Below are positions 7,585 through 17,180 of a stretch of 64,000 nucleotides of DNA, in pieces. The notes beneath the pieces were generated by a model. That model saw only the letters and a list, made by a program, of their open reading frames with translations. It ran no database searches and was not told the origin of the DNA. The stretch spans positions 1 through 64,000 of the forward strand of contig CALRQJ020000003.1 in the NCBI GenBank assembly GCA_943370285.1, in the 5' to 3' direction. Source of the DNA: CALRQJ02 sp943370285 (GTDB lineage Bacteria; Bacteroidota; Bacteroidia; Chitinophagales; Chitinophagaceae). Numbering within the stretch: position 1 is the first letter of the stretch; the number at the start of each line of letters is the position of its first letter. The position numbers were made by a program, and so were the translations under genes.

Positions 7585-10290
7585 TTATCCTGTATTTTTT
7601 AATCCACTCGAAATAGCATTAATTAAACTGAGTAGAATGTTCAATATTTTATCTTTTTCTACTGTGTTTTCATCATCCATGCTTCTCCATTGTTTCAAAT
7701 ATTGAATATGCAAATCATGTAAAACAACAAGCTTGTTATTACGCCAGGTTAAATTATCATACTGTCCATTTCTTCTTACTGTTGCAGATTCAGAAAATAA
7801 CTCTTCTATTAATTGAAAACCGTTTTGATGATCAGTGAGAATTTTATTCAGAAAAATTTCTCTTTCACTAGCTACATCATCTAAATTGATATAGCGTTTC
7901 ATCATTTCTAAATTAGAAAGAATGAGATTGGTTTCTGTTTGAATCATCAAAAATTTAAAGAAATTCCAATGGTTGGCGGCTTCAATTAAATTATTATAAT
8001 CAGTTGGTCTTTCAGTTTTTAATGCTTTCAAAGCCGCTCCTAGTCCGTACCAACCCGTTAACGTTATTCTCGATAAATTCCAGCTGAACACCCAAGGAAT
8101 AGCCCTTAAATCATTTAATGTTCTAGTGCCGGTTCTTCTTGCAGGTCTAGAGCCAATTTTACTTTTTTCCAGCACATCAATACAAGTGGCTTTGCCATAA
8201 AAGTTGATGAAACCCGGTGTTTCTATTAAATCTCTATAATGTTCAAATGATTTTTGAGCAAGAAACTCCATCGATTCAATTGGGTGTTGTGGCGATGTAA
8301 TACTGTTTTTGTTGGTAATAATATGTCTTGCTACACCGGATGTTAAAGCATTTAAATTGTACTTAGCTGTCATTGGGTTTCCAAATAGTTGAGCAACCGA
8401 TTCACCTTGTACTGTTATTTTTATACTTCCGCAAACGGTATTCTCCGGCATGCTTTCTATAAAGCGATGATATTTGCCACCACCTCTACTAATAGTACCA
8501 CCTGTACCATGAAAAAAGTAAATTTCGGTATTGTTTTTTCTGCCAATATCTGATAATGCAATTTCTGCTTTATATAAATTCCATTTGCTGGCTATCGTGC
8601 CTCCATCTTTATTACTATCACTATAACCCAACATTATCTCTTGTTTATTTGCTATTTTAGCAGAACGAGATTTTGTGATGGGGTGTGTTAGAAACGCTTG
8701 TAATATACTTGGACCGTTATGTAAATCTTCAATTGTTTCTAATAGCGGCACTACTCTAATATTGGTGTTTAGTAAGTGGGTTTCTTGCAGGAGAAAATAA
8801 ACCACCAATAGATCACTCAAGTTTCTAGTCATACTAATAATGAAAGAGCCAATGCCATCAACGCCGTATTTGTCAATGTGTTGGCGAACTACTCTGTAAC
8901 AATCTAAAACATTGTCGGCCTCGGCTCCATAAGAAATAGTAATATCTGTTATTGGGGTATTGTTTGCTAGAAGTGTATTTAAAAATTGAACTCGTTTTGC
9001 TTCGTTCCAGTTTTCGTAATCATACTCTTTTTCGCCTGCTGCTTTTAAGATTTGGGTAATGGCTTTTTCATGATAGGCACTATTTTGCCTGATGTCTAGT
9101 TTTGCTAGATGAAATCCAAAACATTGAACAGATCTTTCTACAGAAAATAGTAAGTCTTCTGCTATACTTTGTAAACCATTTTGCACTAAAATAGCTCTCA
9201 ATAATTTCAAATCTTCTTCTAATGCTTTGCTCGATTTATAATAGGTTTTAGAATCAACAAAATGCTCAGAAATTGTATTGTCTAATTGACAAATCATTAA
9301 GTTCACAAACTGCCTCCAAGGTTCATAATGATTGCGTTCGATAGCTTTTTTTCCTACTGGTCCTAAAGCTTCAATTTTTTGCTGTATTGCTTCATTCAGT
9401 AAAAATGGAACGGGATTGCTGACTGCTGAAATAGATATTTTTTTTGCTAAATTCACTAACTCTTCTCTAATAAAAGTTAATGCATTCGATCTGTTCAACA
9501 ACAGAGTTTCTTGTGTAACAGCAGGGGTTACAAAAGGGTGTCCGTCTCTATCGCCACCAACCCAACTTCCAAAACTAATTTTTGGAAACATGTCAGGGTT
9601 CTTAATTTTCTTGGGGTTTAATCCCAATTCAATCCATGAGCTTTTTAGTTGATTATCGGTGTTTTTGAGTACTATCGGAAACACTTTGCTCAAATAATGT
9701 ATTACGTTAGCCCTTTCATCGCTGATATCCGGTTTCTGTAAATAAATTTCACCTGTTCTCCACCATCTTTCTAATAAATGAATGATATTTTCTCTAATTG
9801 TATTGTGTTCAAGTTTACTTAGGGCAGTGTTTTCTTTTTGTACTAATAGCAAATACAATTCTCGGTGAATTTCAATAACGGTAATTCTTTTAGCCTCTGT
9901 AGGATGTGCTGTTAAAACAAGTGTTACATTGGTTTCAGCTATTGCTTGGAGCATATCATCTTCTTCAATATTTTTCTTTTTCCAAATGTCTAAGGCTTCT
10001 GCCCAAGAACCTCTTATAGCTGTAACTTTATCTTGGTCTTCTAGCCTTCTTCTGTATTGAGTGGCTGCATTTTCTTCCACTAAAGTCATCAGTTGAAAAT
10101 ATATGCTTAGTGCTTGAATTGTTTTTTCGGTTGATAGTTCAACCTTTCCGTTATTCACTTCCGTTAAATCACTATTAATTAATTCAACTACTTCGGTTTC
10201 GTTAATTCGGGATAACATTTCTTTATAACAGTCAATAATATACTTTCTATCATCTGCAATTCTTTTATAGTTCGAATCTGTGGTAATCAT
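7585..10290 (-). CDS. ppc: Phosphoenolpyruvate carboxylase
   Basis: A 901-residue cytoplasmic enzyme making oxaloacetate from PEP and bicarbonate, the anaplerotic entry to the TCA cycle. I chose the ATG at 10290 because homology begins there; the longer frame adds a poor 21-residue leader. Landmarks are VLTAHPTEA with catalytic His129 (E. coli His138), GYSDSNKDGG, the glycine-rich loop at 594-605 with Arg602 (E. coli Arg587), and SRPARR. In the loop, the position of E. coli Arg581 is Thr596, giving FHGTGG rather than FHGRGG. The gene follows the LCIB-like gene by 63 bases on the same strand, so one transcript is likely and may couple CO2 hydration to carboxylation. Confidence 0.95.
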   Translation of the reverse strand: MITTDSNYKRIADDRKYIIDCYKEMLSRINETEVVELINSDLTEVNNGKVELSTEKTIQALSIYFQLMTLVEENAATQYRRRLEDQDKVTAIRGSWAEALDIWKKKNIEEDDMLQAIAETNVTLVLTAHPTEAKRITVIEIHRELYLLLVQKENTALSKLEHNTIRENIIHLLERWWRTGEIYLQKPDISDERANVIHYLSKVFPIVLKNTDNQLKSSWIELGLNPKKIKNPDMFPKISFGSWVGGDRDGHPFVTPAVTQETLLLNRSNALTFIREELVNLAKKISISAVSNPVPFLLNEAIQQKIEALGPVGKKAIERNHYEPWRQFVNLMICQLDNTISEHFVDSKTYYKSSKALEEDLKLLRAILVQNGLQSIAEDLLFSVERSVQCFGFHLAKLDIRQNSAYHEKAITQILKAAGEKEYDYENWNEAKRVQFLNTLLANNTPITDITISYGAEADNVLDCYRVVRQHIDKYGVDGIGSFIISMTRNLSDLLVVYFLLQETHLLNTNIRVVPLLETIEDLHNGPSILQAFLTHPITKSRSAKIANKQEIMLGYSDSNKDGGTIASKWNLYKAEIALSDIGRKNNTEIYFFHGTGGTISRGGGKYHRFIESMPENTVCGSIKITVQGESVAQLFGNPMTAKYNLNALTSGVARHIITNKNSITSPQHPIESMEFLAQKSFEHYRDLIETPGFINFYGKATCIDVLEKSKIGSRPARRTGTRTLNDLRAIPWVFSWNLSRITLTGWYGLGAALKALKTERPTDYNNLIEAANHWNFFKFLMIQTETNLILSNLEMMKRYINLDDVASEREIFLNKILTDHQNGFQLIEELFSESATVRRNGQYDNLTWRNNKLVVLHDLHIQYLKQWRSMDDENTVEKDKILNILLSLINAISSGLKNTG

Positions 10291-10353
10291 TATATAGTTC
10301 TTTATTGTGTTAAATATTATTTGATGTAGGTGTTTGTAAACGAAAGAGCACAA

Positions 10354-11118
10354 TTATAAGTCTTTGAAAGCAGATTGATCCATAATCGATTCTGAGGTTA
10401 TAGGCTCCATATCGTGAAAGTCTATTACCTCAAAGTTTCTTACTTCAACATAATCGTGAAACTCAGGACTTGTATTGATGATGATTGCTCCAAGTAAAAA
10501 AATTCGACTGCAGCGAAACTCTTCTCTTGCTTTTCTAATGAGAAAGTGAAGTTGTTTGTCTATGTTCTTATACGTTACTTCGGTAATGGCTTTCTTTCTG
10601 TTATCTGCCGTTAATATTTCATGTTTATATGGCATTACTGTACGTTCTAACAATATTTGCTGATAGTCGTATTCTACATTCATCGGAACGTAAATATCTC
10701 CTTCTGCTTCTAAACGATGCAATGCAAGCATCAGTGCACCACAGCTGTTGCTTAAACCCGACTGACCGGGTCTACGCATTCTGCCTAATTCTCCTTTATC
10801 TGTAATGCCAATATGTGGGCCATAAAAAATAAATCCACTGCCGCCATCGGGTATGTGATGACTATAAGCTACCATACCTGTAAAGCCAGCAAAGGGAATG
10901 CCGCCTAAACCACCTAATGTAAATGGTCGGGTTAATACTCGTCTAAAGTCTGTAGAAACATTGATATCGTCGGCACAAACCGATGTGGCAAAAAGCATTT
11001 TCTTTAAATCGGCTTTATAATGCTCAGACAAATAAGTCAGGTATTTTTCTGTAATATGAGTCCCTGTTTCTGCTTTGGGATAATGCTCCCTAATTTTCTT
11101 TTCAATAAAACTTTTCAA
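10354..11118 (-). CDS. LCIB/LCIC-family (theta-type) carbonic-anhydrase-like protein
   Basis: A 254-residue protein that I recognise as the limiting-CO2-inducible B/C family, whose structure is a beta-carbonic-anhydrase-like zinc fold. Key parts are VCADDIN at 47-53, LGGLGGIPFAGFTG at 68-81, AYSHHIP at 84-90, YGPHIGI at 99-105, and SNSCGAL at 123-129. Candidate zinc ligands are Cys48, His87 or His88, and Cys126, with Asp50/51 and Arg59/60 as the expected Asp/Arg dyad. There is no signal peptide, so it is probably cytoplasmic. The start must be the TTG at 11118: an in-frame stop lies four codons upstream, and the next ATG would lose the N-terminal helix. It directly precedes ppc. Confidence 0.8.
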   Translation of the reverse strand: MKSFIEKKIREHYPKAETGTHITEKYLTYLSEHYKADLKKMLFATSVCADDINVSTDFRRVLTRPFTLGGLGGIPFAGFTGMVAYSHHIPDGGSGFIFYGPHIGITDKGELGRMRRPGQSGLSNSCGALMLALHRLEAEGDIYVPMNVEYDYQQILLERTVMPYKHEILTADNRKKAITEVTYKNIDKQLHFLIRKAREEFRCSRIFLLGAIIINTSPEFHDYVEVRNFEVIDFHDMEPITSESIMDQSAFKDL

Positions 11119-11500
11119 ACGTAAAACTATTTATTGTGTTGCTTTTAGTCAATGGAGAAAATGTTATATCTCTCAATACATAAATATACGCAGAACTGTG
11201 TTTTTTTTAAAATTGCTTTTACAACTCATGTGAAATAAGTACTAAGCTTAAATAAAATTATTTTGCTATTTATAGCTGAATGAATAGCGATGACATGTAT
11301 TCTACTACTTGATCTTTTGAAATATATTAGAGCTAGTTTAACCTTATTTGTTACAGATAATGTATAGCTGTAGGTTGTACTTTTATTAGCAAGGATAGTA
11401 TGGCTACTAAACAGAAAGTTATTAGCCGCCATTAATTCATGACCATCATCATATTTTTTTCAATTTCTGCAGATTAGGTTTAAGGTATAAAACCCCATTT
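11119..11500. other. 382-base region with no convincing gene
   Basis: This gap separates the divergent LCIB-like gene and the DoxX-like gene and must hold both promoters. A 68-codon frame on the minus strand (11226-11432) has no recognisable domain or start context and is probably chance. An AT-rich segment with an eight-T run is at 11201-11208. No tRNA-like T-loop, long inverted repeat or clear TTTG-N19-TAnnTTTG pair is visible. Confidence 0.5.
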
Positions 11501-11908
11501 ATGAAACACTATCACATTGTTTCTAGAATAGCCATTTACTTATTATCTGTAATCATGATTGTATTTGGTGCTTTTCACTTTATTAAACCACACGATTTGT
11601 TGGTGTACATTCCAACTTCATTGCCTGGTGGAATTTTATGGGCTTACTTTACCGGAACAGCCTTTATGTTAGTTGGATTTGCTTTTCTCACCAATAACCT
11701 CGTAAAGTTTGCAGGCTATTTATTGGCAGCATTGTTATTTTTCTTTGTGTTGAGTATCCATCTGCCTAATTATTTTAATGCCGGCGAAGCCGAAATGAGA
11801 ACGATGGCACTTATTAATGTATTGAAGGATAGTGCCATTGCCGGTTTTGCTATGCACATTGCTGCAGGGGCACATCACCAACATTTACATTTGGAGAATA
11901 GCGATTAA
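11501..11908 (+). CDS. Small four-helix membrane protein, DoxX-like
   Basis: A 135-residue integral membrane protein with four hydrophobic segments at roughly 8-28, 45-65, 68-88 and 105-122. Between the first two lies the FGAFHFIKPHDLLVYIP loop. The layout and length match DoxX/DoxD-like membrane proteins common in Bacteroidota, whose function is mostly unknown. The C terminus is histidine-rich (HHQHLHL) and hydrophilic. It stands alone between divergent and convergent genes. The family assignment is moderate because it rests on topology and general resemblance. Confidence 0.6.
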   Translation: MKHYHIVSRIAIYLLSVIMIVFGAFHFIKPHDLLVYIPTSLPGGILWAYFTGTAFMLVGFAFLTNNLVKFAGYLLAALLFFFVLSIHLPNYFNAGEAEMRTMALINVLKDSAIAGFAMHIAAGAHHQHLHLENSD

Positions 11909-11937
11909 TGCGAAGATTATTTAAGGCAGATTAGATA

Positions 11938-13890
11938 TTATAACACTTGAATTACTTCAGCGTGGTGCTGATGGTCTGTTGTGTTTACTTGAACTACGGC
12001 AGTGCCTCTAAAAGTTTTTGGAAGCTGTACTTTCATCATGCCATAATAGTTATTGATTGGTTTAAGCGCCAATCTTTTGCCTGAATGATCAGATATGATG
12101 ATTGAACCGGAAAAGGCTGTTGAAAAAAACAAACTCACTCCACCGTATGATGGGTTGAGAATTTTTACAAGATTCAACTTATCAGTTAAACTGTTTTTTA
12201 CAATTACGCTATACTCAGTCGTTCCGTTGACATTGATTACTTTAACTCTGTAATACACCACTTTGTTGTTGGTATTGATTTTGTCTTCAAACTTATACTC
12301 GGCGCTTCTGTTTTGAGCTATTATTCTGGTAAGTACCGTAAAACTAATGCCATTGGTAGAGCTTTGTAATTCAAATTGGTCAACATTTACTTCGGTTAAT
12401 GTATTCCAACTTATGGTACGAATACCATTTTTGTTTGTGGTAGTAACATTGCCAAATCTTACCGGCAAAACAGTTAGCAAGCTTTCAGATCTAAATGAGG
12501 TTCCTGCAATACCTGCAGCATTGAATAAAGAACCAACGACGTAGTTTTTAAAACCATAGTTTACATACATCGGATTAGGGACACTAGCACTTTTTACATT
12601 TACAGAAATCCCATCGGCAGCAATAGTTGCAGCAGCAGGGTAAAATACTTTATTGGCACCTGCAACTTCAAAATCGGAAAGTCCTGAAGTTGCTGCAACC
12701 AAGCCTCCAGCAGTATTGTCAAATTTAACATTAATCGTATCGTTACTAATTAAGGTGCTTTTCAAAAGCGGCCCACCTGCTGTACCGGCAAAGCCATAGG
12801 TTTTAACCAAAGCCCAATCTGCCAAGCGATCGCCAATTACTTTTTTCTTTGGATAATGATCAATATTTGAAACGCCTATATCCATGGTTGTAGCTAATCC
12901 GGTAGCCGGTGTGGTGAGTGTAGTGTTCAGTTGTGCTTCTCTTAAAAATGCACCATTTTGGTTTGATGTACCGCCGGTTGGTGCTACCTGTGCAATGTAA
13001 AATGGATAATTACCCAAGTTCCATTGAAGTCGCCAAGCATTAATCGTTTTAGTAAGTAGTTCTTGATACTCAAAATGATTAGCTCTGTTCGCTTCTCCTT
13101 GCGACCAAATCATCCCTTTCATAGTGTAGCCAATAAAAGGATGAAGCATGGTATTGTACAAAATGGTATGCGTTGTTTGGGCGGTTTGCCAGTTCACCGG
13201 ATTTGGAATTACCACAGGCTTCACTGTTGCTAAAGTGGCGCTATCCATCCAGCTTTCAATGCTAGAACCGCCACGGGCTATAACAATAGCACCAACAGGT
13301 ACACCTAAAGCCGCTTGCAGTTTTCTAGCGAAGAAATAAGCAGTAGCGCTAAATTCGGGGGTTGTAGTTGGCGAGGCGCTGTTCCAGTTGCCAACGGTAA
13401 TATCATCAACGGGTATTGTACTTGTACCGTTCCAGCCACACTTAAATAGCCTAATTTGAGCATTCAAAGAATTGGCAATAAAGAAATCACTGCTATCTAC
13501 AGGTTGAGGCGGTGTAGCGGTAGTATAACCCTTCATCGGCATTTCCATATTTGACTGGCCGGCACAAATCCATATTTCTCCGATTAGAATATCACTAATA
13601 AAAACAGTCGTGCTGCCACTCACCGTAAGCGTATATGGGCCTCCGGCCGAAGGTGTAGCTAGTGTTAGCTTCCATTTTCCTGCACTGTTGGTGATAACAC
13701 TATCTGTGCTGCCCCAGCTTCCGGTAACAATTACTTTTCTGTTGGCAACATCTGTACCCCAAATAGCAGCATTGGTATTACGTTGTAGAACCATGCCATT
13801 AGCAAAGAATAATGGTAATTTAGTTTGTTGAGATAGCGCAACAATTGACGCAAAAAATAGCGCAGTATTTAGTAAAAAAAATTTTCTCAT
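11938..13890 (-). CDS. Secreted sialate O-acetylesterase-like enzyme with C-terminal sorting domain
   Basis: A 650-residue secreted carbohydrate esterase. The ATG at 13890 is preferred since MRKFFLLNTALFFASIVALS is a clean signal peptide. A beta-sandwich (LPLFFANGMVLQR) precedes an SGNH/SASA hydrolase domain with the nucleophile Ser113 in AGQSNMEMP. The catalytic His is probably His345 in NIDHYPKKK, where most relatives have DIHPxxK. After about residue 480 comes a fibronectin-like region, and the last 80 residues resemble a type IX secretion sorting domain (ILNPSYGG, DHSGKRL). Such enzymes remove O-acetyl groups from sialic acids or other glycans. The substrate is not evident. The neighbours are unrelated, and it is convergent with the DoxX-like gene. 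Confidence 0.82.
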   Translation of the reverse strand: MRKFFLLNTALFFASIVALSQQTKLPLFFANGMVLQRNTNAAIWGTDVANRKVIVTGSWGSTDSVITNSAGKWKLTLATPSAGGPYTLTVSGSTTVFISDILIGEIWICAGQSNMEMPMKGYTTATPPQPVDSSDFFIANSLNAQIRLFKCGWNGTSTIPVDDITVGNWNSASPTTTPEFSATAYFFARKLQAALGVPVGAIVIARGGSSIESWMDSATLATVKPVVIPNPVNWQTAQTTHTILYNTMLHPFIGYTMKGMIWSQGEANRANHFEYQELLTKTINAWRLQWNLGNYPFYIAQVAPTGGTSNQNGAFLREAQLNTTLTTPATGLATTMDIGVSNIDHYPKKKVIGDRLADWALVKTYGFAGTAGGPLLKSTLISNDTINVKFDNTAGGLVAATSGLSDFEVAGANKVFYPAAATIAADGISVNVKSASVPNPMYVNYGFKNYVVGSLFNAAGIAGTSFRSESLLTVLPVRFGNVTTTNKNGIRTISWNTLTEVNVDQFELQSSTNGISFTVLTRIIAQNRSAEYKFEDKINTNNKVVYYRVKVINVNGTTEYSVIVKNSLTDKLNLVKILNPSYGGVSLFFSTAFSGSIIISDHSGKRLALKPINNYYGMMKVQLPKTFRGTAVVQVNTTDHQHHAEVIQVL

Positions 13891-14132
13891 GGTATTCAAC
13901 TTAAGCAATCTACCTTGATGTAAGGCTGATGGTGAAACTAGTTGAATGAGGAAATAATCTATGCTATGAATACATCAATATTGAGGGATGAATCTTTCAA
14001 TAAAAGCGGATTAACATGCTATTTTTATTTAGTTAGATGGATTTGTTTCAAATGATGCATTTTTCTTCTTCTGTAACATTAAACGCTACCAATAATCAAT
14101 CTTCATTTCCTCAACATAAAAAACAACCGCTA

Positions 14133-15797
14133 TTAACTCACCCCCACAATCTTTCCATCTACAACATCAATAAAATTTGCTTGTGGTATTTTGGGCAGGC
14201 CGGGCATTCGCATCATCTCTCCACAAACGGCAACAATAAATCCTGCACCTTGGTTAATCACTATATCATCAACATCAATATTGAAATTTCCATCCAATCC
14301 AGATACAGTAGGATCATCGGTAAATGAATATTGTGTTTTAGCCATACAAATGGGCAAATGTGTTAATCCCAATTGTTTTATTTTCTTAATACCGTCTTGT
14401 GCTTTTTTGTAAAGTACCACATTTTTACCACCGTAAATCGTAGTTACTATTTTTCTGATTTTAGTTTCTATATCATCTGTTAAGTCATATGTAAAATGGA
14501 GTGGTGTAGCTGTTTGTTCACAAATAGCTACAACAGCTTCTGCCATTTCTATTGCACCTTTTCCACCATTTGCAAAGCCATCATTTACAGCAAATGCTGC
14601 GCCTTTGGTTATGCACCATTGTCGCATAAAATCAATTTCAGCTGCTGTATCAAAATGATACTTATTCAAGACCACCAAAACCCGCTGTTTAAATGAATGT
14701 AGAATGGCAATATGCTTTTCCATGTTTTTCAATCCTGCTTCAAGGGCTTTCATATCCGGCAGCATCATATTTTTTTCATTAATGCCGCCACTTAATTTTA
14801 AAGCTTGAGAAGTAGCAACCAACACACTCATGGCAGGTTGTATTCCTGCTTGTCTGCATTTGATATTAAAGAATTTTTCTGCTCCTAAATCACTGGCAAA
14901 GCCGGCTTCGGTTACTACATAATCACCAAATTGCATGGCTGTTTTAGTAGCCATGATAGAATTACAACCATGTGCAATATTGGCAAATGGCCCACCATGT
15001 ACTAATGCCGGAGTACCTTCTAATGTTTGTACAAGGTTAGGCATTAGCGCATCTTTCAGCAAAGCAGTAATAGCGCCGGTTACACCTAAATCTTTTGTGG
15101 TAAAAGGTTCACCTGCAAAAGTGAAACCGAGTAGCATGTTATCAATTCGTTGTCTTAAATCGGGTAGGCTTTCTGCTAAACAAAGCATCGCCATTAACTC
15201 ACTAGCCGGTGTAATTACAAAACCCGTTTCTGATGGAATACCATTGTTTGGGCCATCTAAAGCAGTTACTATTTTACGCAACACTCTATCATTTACATCC
15301 AGGCAACGTTTCATCAACACTGTTTTTATGCCTTCGGGTTTTCCTCTATGATAAAAACGATAATTATCCATTAACGCCGCTAACGTATTATTGGCTGCAG
15401 AGATGGCATGAAAGTCACCGGTAAAATGCAGGTTAATATCTTCCATGGGTACTACCTGTGAATAGCCGCCGCCAGCTGCGCCACCCTTCATGCCAAAACA
15501 AGGTCCTAGCGAAGGTTCTCTTAAAGCCAATACTACTTTTTTGTTCAGTTGTTGTAAGCCATCGGCTAAGCCAATGGAGGTAGTTGTTTTGCCAATACCT
15601 GCTTTAGTTGGTGTAATGGCCGTTACCAGAATTAATTTTGACTGCGCTAATTTGACTTCATCAAAATTCGTAATATTTATTTTGGCTTTGTAATGACCGT
15701 AGGGTATCAATATTTCTGGTGCAATACCCATATTGGCAGCAATAGCAGCAATAGGTTGTAGGGCAGTTTCCTGCGCTATTTCATAATCTGATTTCAT
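14133..15797 (-). CDS. fhs: Formate--tetrahydrofolate ligase
   Basis: A 554-residue cytoplasmic ligase that makes 10-formyl-THF from formate, THF and ATP. It has the normal family length. The P-loop TPTKAGIGKTTTS lies near the N terminus and GMKGGAAGGGYSQVVPMEDINLHFTGD-type substrate segments follow (identified at about 15430-15500). The C-terminal GAGFIVAVCGEMMRMPGLP is typical. I start it at the ATG at 15797; the frame also contains a TTG two codons upstream. It is a single gene: folD and other C1 genes are not adjacent. No terminator or clear promoter is seen. Confidence 0.96.
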   Translation of the reverse strand: MKSDYEIAQETALQPIAAIAANMGIAPEILIPYGHYKAKINITNFDEVKLAQSKLILVTAITPTKAGIGKTTTSIGLADGLQQLNKKVVLALREPSLGPCFGMKGGAAGGGYSQVVPMEDINLHFTGDFHAISAANNTLAALMDNYRFYHRGKPEGIKTVLMKRCLDVNDRVLRKIVTALDGPNNGIPSETGFVITPASELMAMLCLAESLPDLRQRIDNMLLGFTFAGEPFTTKDLGVTGAITALLKDALMPNLVQTLEGTPALVHGGPFANIAHGCNSIMATKTAMQFGDYVVTEAGFASDLGAEKFFNIKCRQAGIQPAMSVLVATSQALKLSGGINEKNMMLPDMKALEAGLKNMEKHIAILHSFKQRVLVVLNKYHFDTAAEIDFMRQWCITKGAAFAVNDGFANGGKGAIEMAEAVVAICEQTATPLHFTYDLTDDIETKIRKIVTTIYGGKNVVLYKKAQDGIKKIKQLGLTHLPICMAKTQYSFTDDPTVSGLDGNFNIDVDDIVINQGAGFIVAVCGEMMRMPGLPKIPQANFIDVVDGKIVGVS

Positions 15798-15895
15798 AGA
15801 CAAGCTTTAAAAGATGAGAATAGGCTGATGCTACGAAATTGCTTCGATTTGTGCTGATTTGCCATGATGCCCATCAGTAAATGAAGTGATTCTTA

Positions 15896-16954
15896 TCAGC
15901 AAATAATGTCACGATGTATGCCAGGAATGGCTAATACCAAATCTTCGCCATAAACAGCAGCAGGTGTTTGATAGCCTGTTTTAAAATCGCCTTGCAATAC
16001 TTTTTGGGTAATGAGTAATGTTGCATGAAAAGTAATAGTATAACCTTCTGGTCCGGTTAAACGAGCCATAGCTGTTTCACCTGCTGCATTGGTTGCTTTA
16101 CCCCACACATAGCCAATGGCTTTTGCTCGTTGGTCATCTGTTGGTCCTGCAGGGCGTTGATTTATTTTTTGTTTAATGTACTTTCTCATCCAATTGGTTC
16201 TTAGTAACCAATTAAACAATGGCTGCAGCTTCAATAACTTAAAGGTTTTGGGTGTAATGCCTGTGAAGGTTTCAATATTAGGTATGCCGGTTGTAAAGTG
16301 TGCAGTGGAAATATCACCCCAAGGAATGCTCATCACAAATAGTTGTTTAGGACCTACATCAATCCACATCCCTTTTTTGCCTATTGGTGTATTAACAATC
16401 TTACCATCAATTCTTGCTGCACCACCTTCACCCAACTTTGTAGCCATAGTAGTGGCGGTGCCATGCGAAATTTGTCCGCCAATTGTTGCAAATGCCAATT
16501 GCAAATGTGTAGCATTGGGCAAACGTTTTTTCAGCAGCAGTGCCATACAATCAGTTGGTACAACATCAAAACCTGCACCGGGCAATAACATCACGCCGGC
16601 TTTTTTTGCAGCTTCGTCATAGCGTTTAATCATTTCAAATATCGAAATATCACCATTGATATCTAAATAATGAGTGCCGGTTTGTAAACAAGCTTCAATC
16701 ATTTGTTTGGCGGTAAATTGAAATGGACCTGCAGCATGCACCACTACTTTCACCGATTGTAAAGCAGCTATTAATGAGGGGGTATCGTTGAGGTCGAAAA
16801 TCTTGTACGGTAATTGCAGTTTGTTGGCTAGGGGTTCAATAGCAGTCGCAGATCTGCCGGCAAGTATTGGTGTTAAGCCATATTGGCTGGCATAACGAGC
16901 TATTAATTCGCCGGTGTAGCCATTGGCACCATACAATAAAAATGAGTTTTGCAT
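15896..16954 (-). CDS. Saccharopine-dehydrogenase-like / trans-acting enoyl-reductase-type oxidoreductase
   Basis: A 352-residue NAD(P)-binding protein. The ATG at 16954 puts the Rossmann motif LLYGANGYTGELIARYA right at the N terminus, so the 15 residues upstream in the same frame are probably untranslated. Further landmarks are the VVHAAGPFQF and THYLDINGD segments and the GAGFDVVPTDCMA stretch, all usual in the saccharopine dehydrogenase-like / trans-acting enoyl reductase family. Members act on varied substrates including lipids. The real substrate is unknown here. A TAAATTTG box on the minus strand at 17032-17039 could be its promoter, though no -33 box accompanies it. Confidence 0.8.
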   Translation of the reverse strand: MQNSFLLYGANGYTGELIARYASQYGLTPILAGRSATAIEPLANKLQLPYKIFDLNDTPSLIAALQSVKVVVHAAGPFQFTAKQMIEACLQTGTHYLDINGDISIFEMIKRYDEAAKKAGVMLLPGAGFDVVPTDCMALLLKKRLPNATHLQLAFATIGGQISHGTATTMATKLGEGGAARIDGKIVNTPIGKKGMWIDVGPKQLFVMSIPWGDISTAHFTTGIPNIETFTGITPKTFKLLKLQPLFNWLLRTNWMRKYIKQKINQRPAGPTDDQRAKAIGYVWGKATNAAGETAMARLTGPEGYTITFHATLLITQKVLQGDFKTGYQTPAAVYGEDLVLAIPGIHRDIIC

Positions 16955-17120
16955 GGTTAAATGTACTACAGAAGCGGCGATGTGCTGCATCATATCCACT
17001 ATACCACTTCAAATCTGTAAAATTGAAACACCAAATTTACCCACCAATAGGTATGGTGTGTGTCAGTATAATCAACTAATTTCATCGGCTATTAGTTCCT
17101 AATCATGGCATTCGGTGCAT

Positions 17121-17151
17121 TTTGAAGAAATATGTTGAAATGATAGTTTTG
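17121..17151 (+). promoter_or_regulatory. Bacteroidota-type promoter for the caspase/YD-repeat pair
   Basis: TTTG at 17121-17124 and TAGTTTTG at 17144-17151 are separated by exactly 19 bases. This matches the Bacteroidota consensus TTTG-N19-TAnnTTTG fully. The box ends 29 bases before the ATG at 17181. It is one of the two best-matched promoters in the window. Confidence 0.75.
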
Positions 17152-17180
17152 TGGATGATAGCTAAAACCTTGTAAACACT

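Noticed and set aside
7571..7585. Palindrome ATTATCA-T-TGATAAT at the end of ppc
   Set aside because: AT-rich, short and without a T run; a terminator or operator role is not supported.
11226..11432. 68-codon minus-strand open frame in the gap between the LCIB-like and DoxX-like genes
   Set aside because: It has no domain, signal or start context, and its composition is like intergenic DNA.
14037..14327. 96-codon plus-strand frame over the end of fhs
   Set aside because: It is antisense to the well-conserved C terminus of formate-THF ligase.
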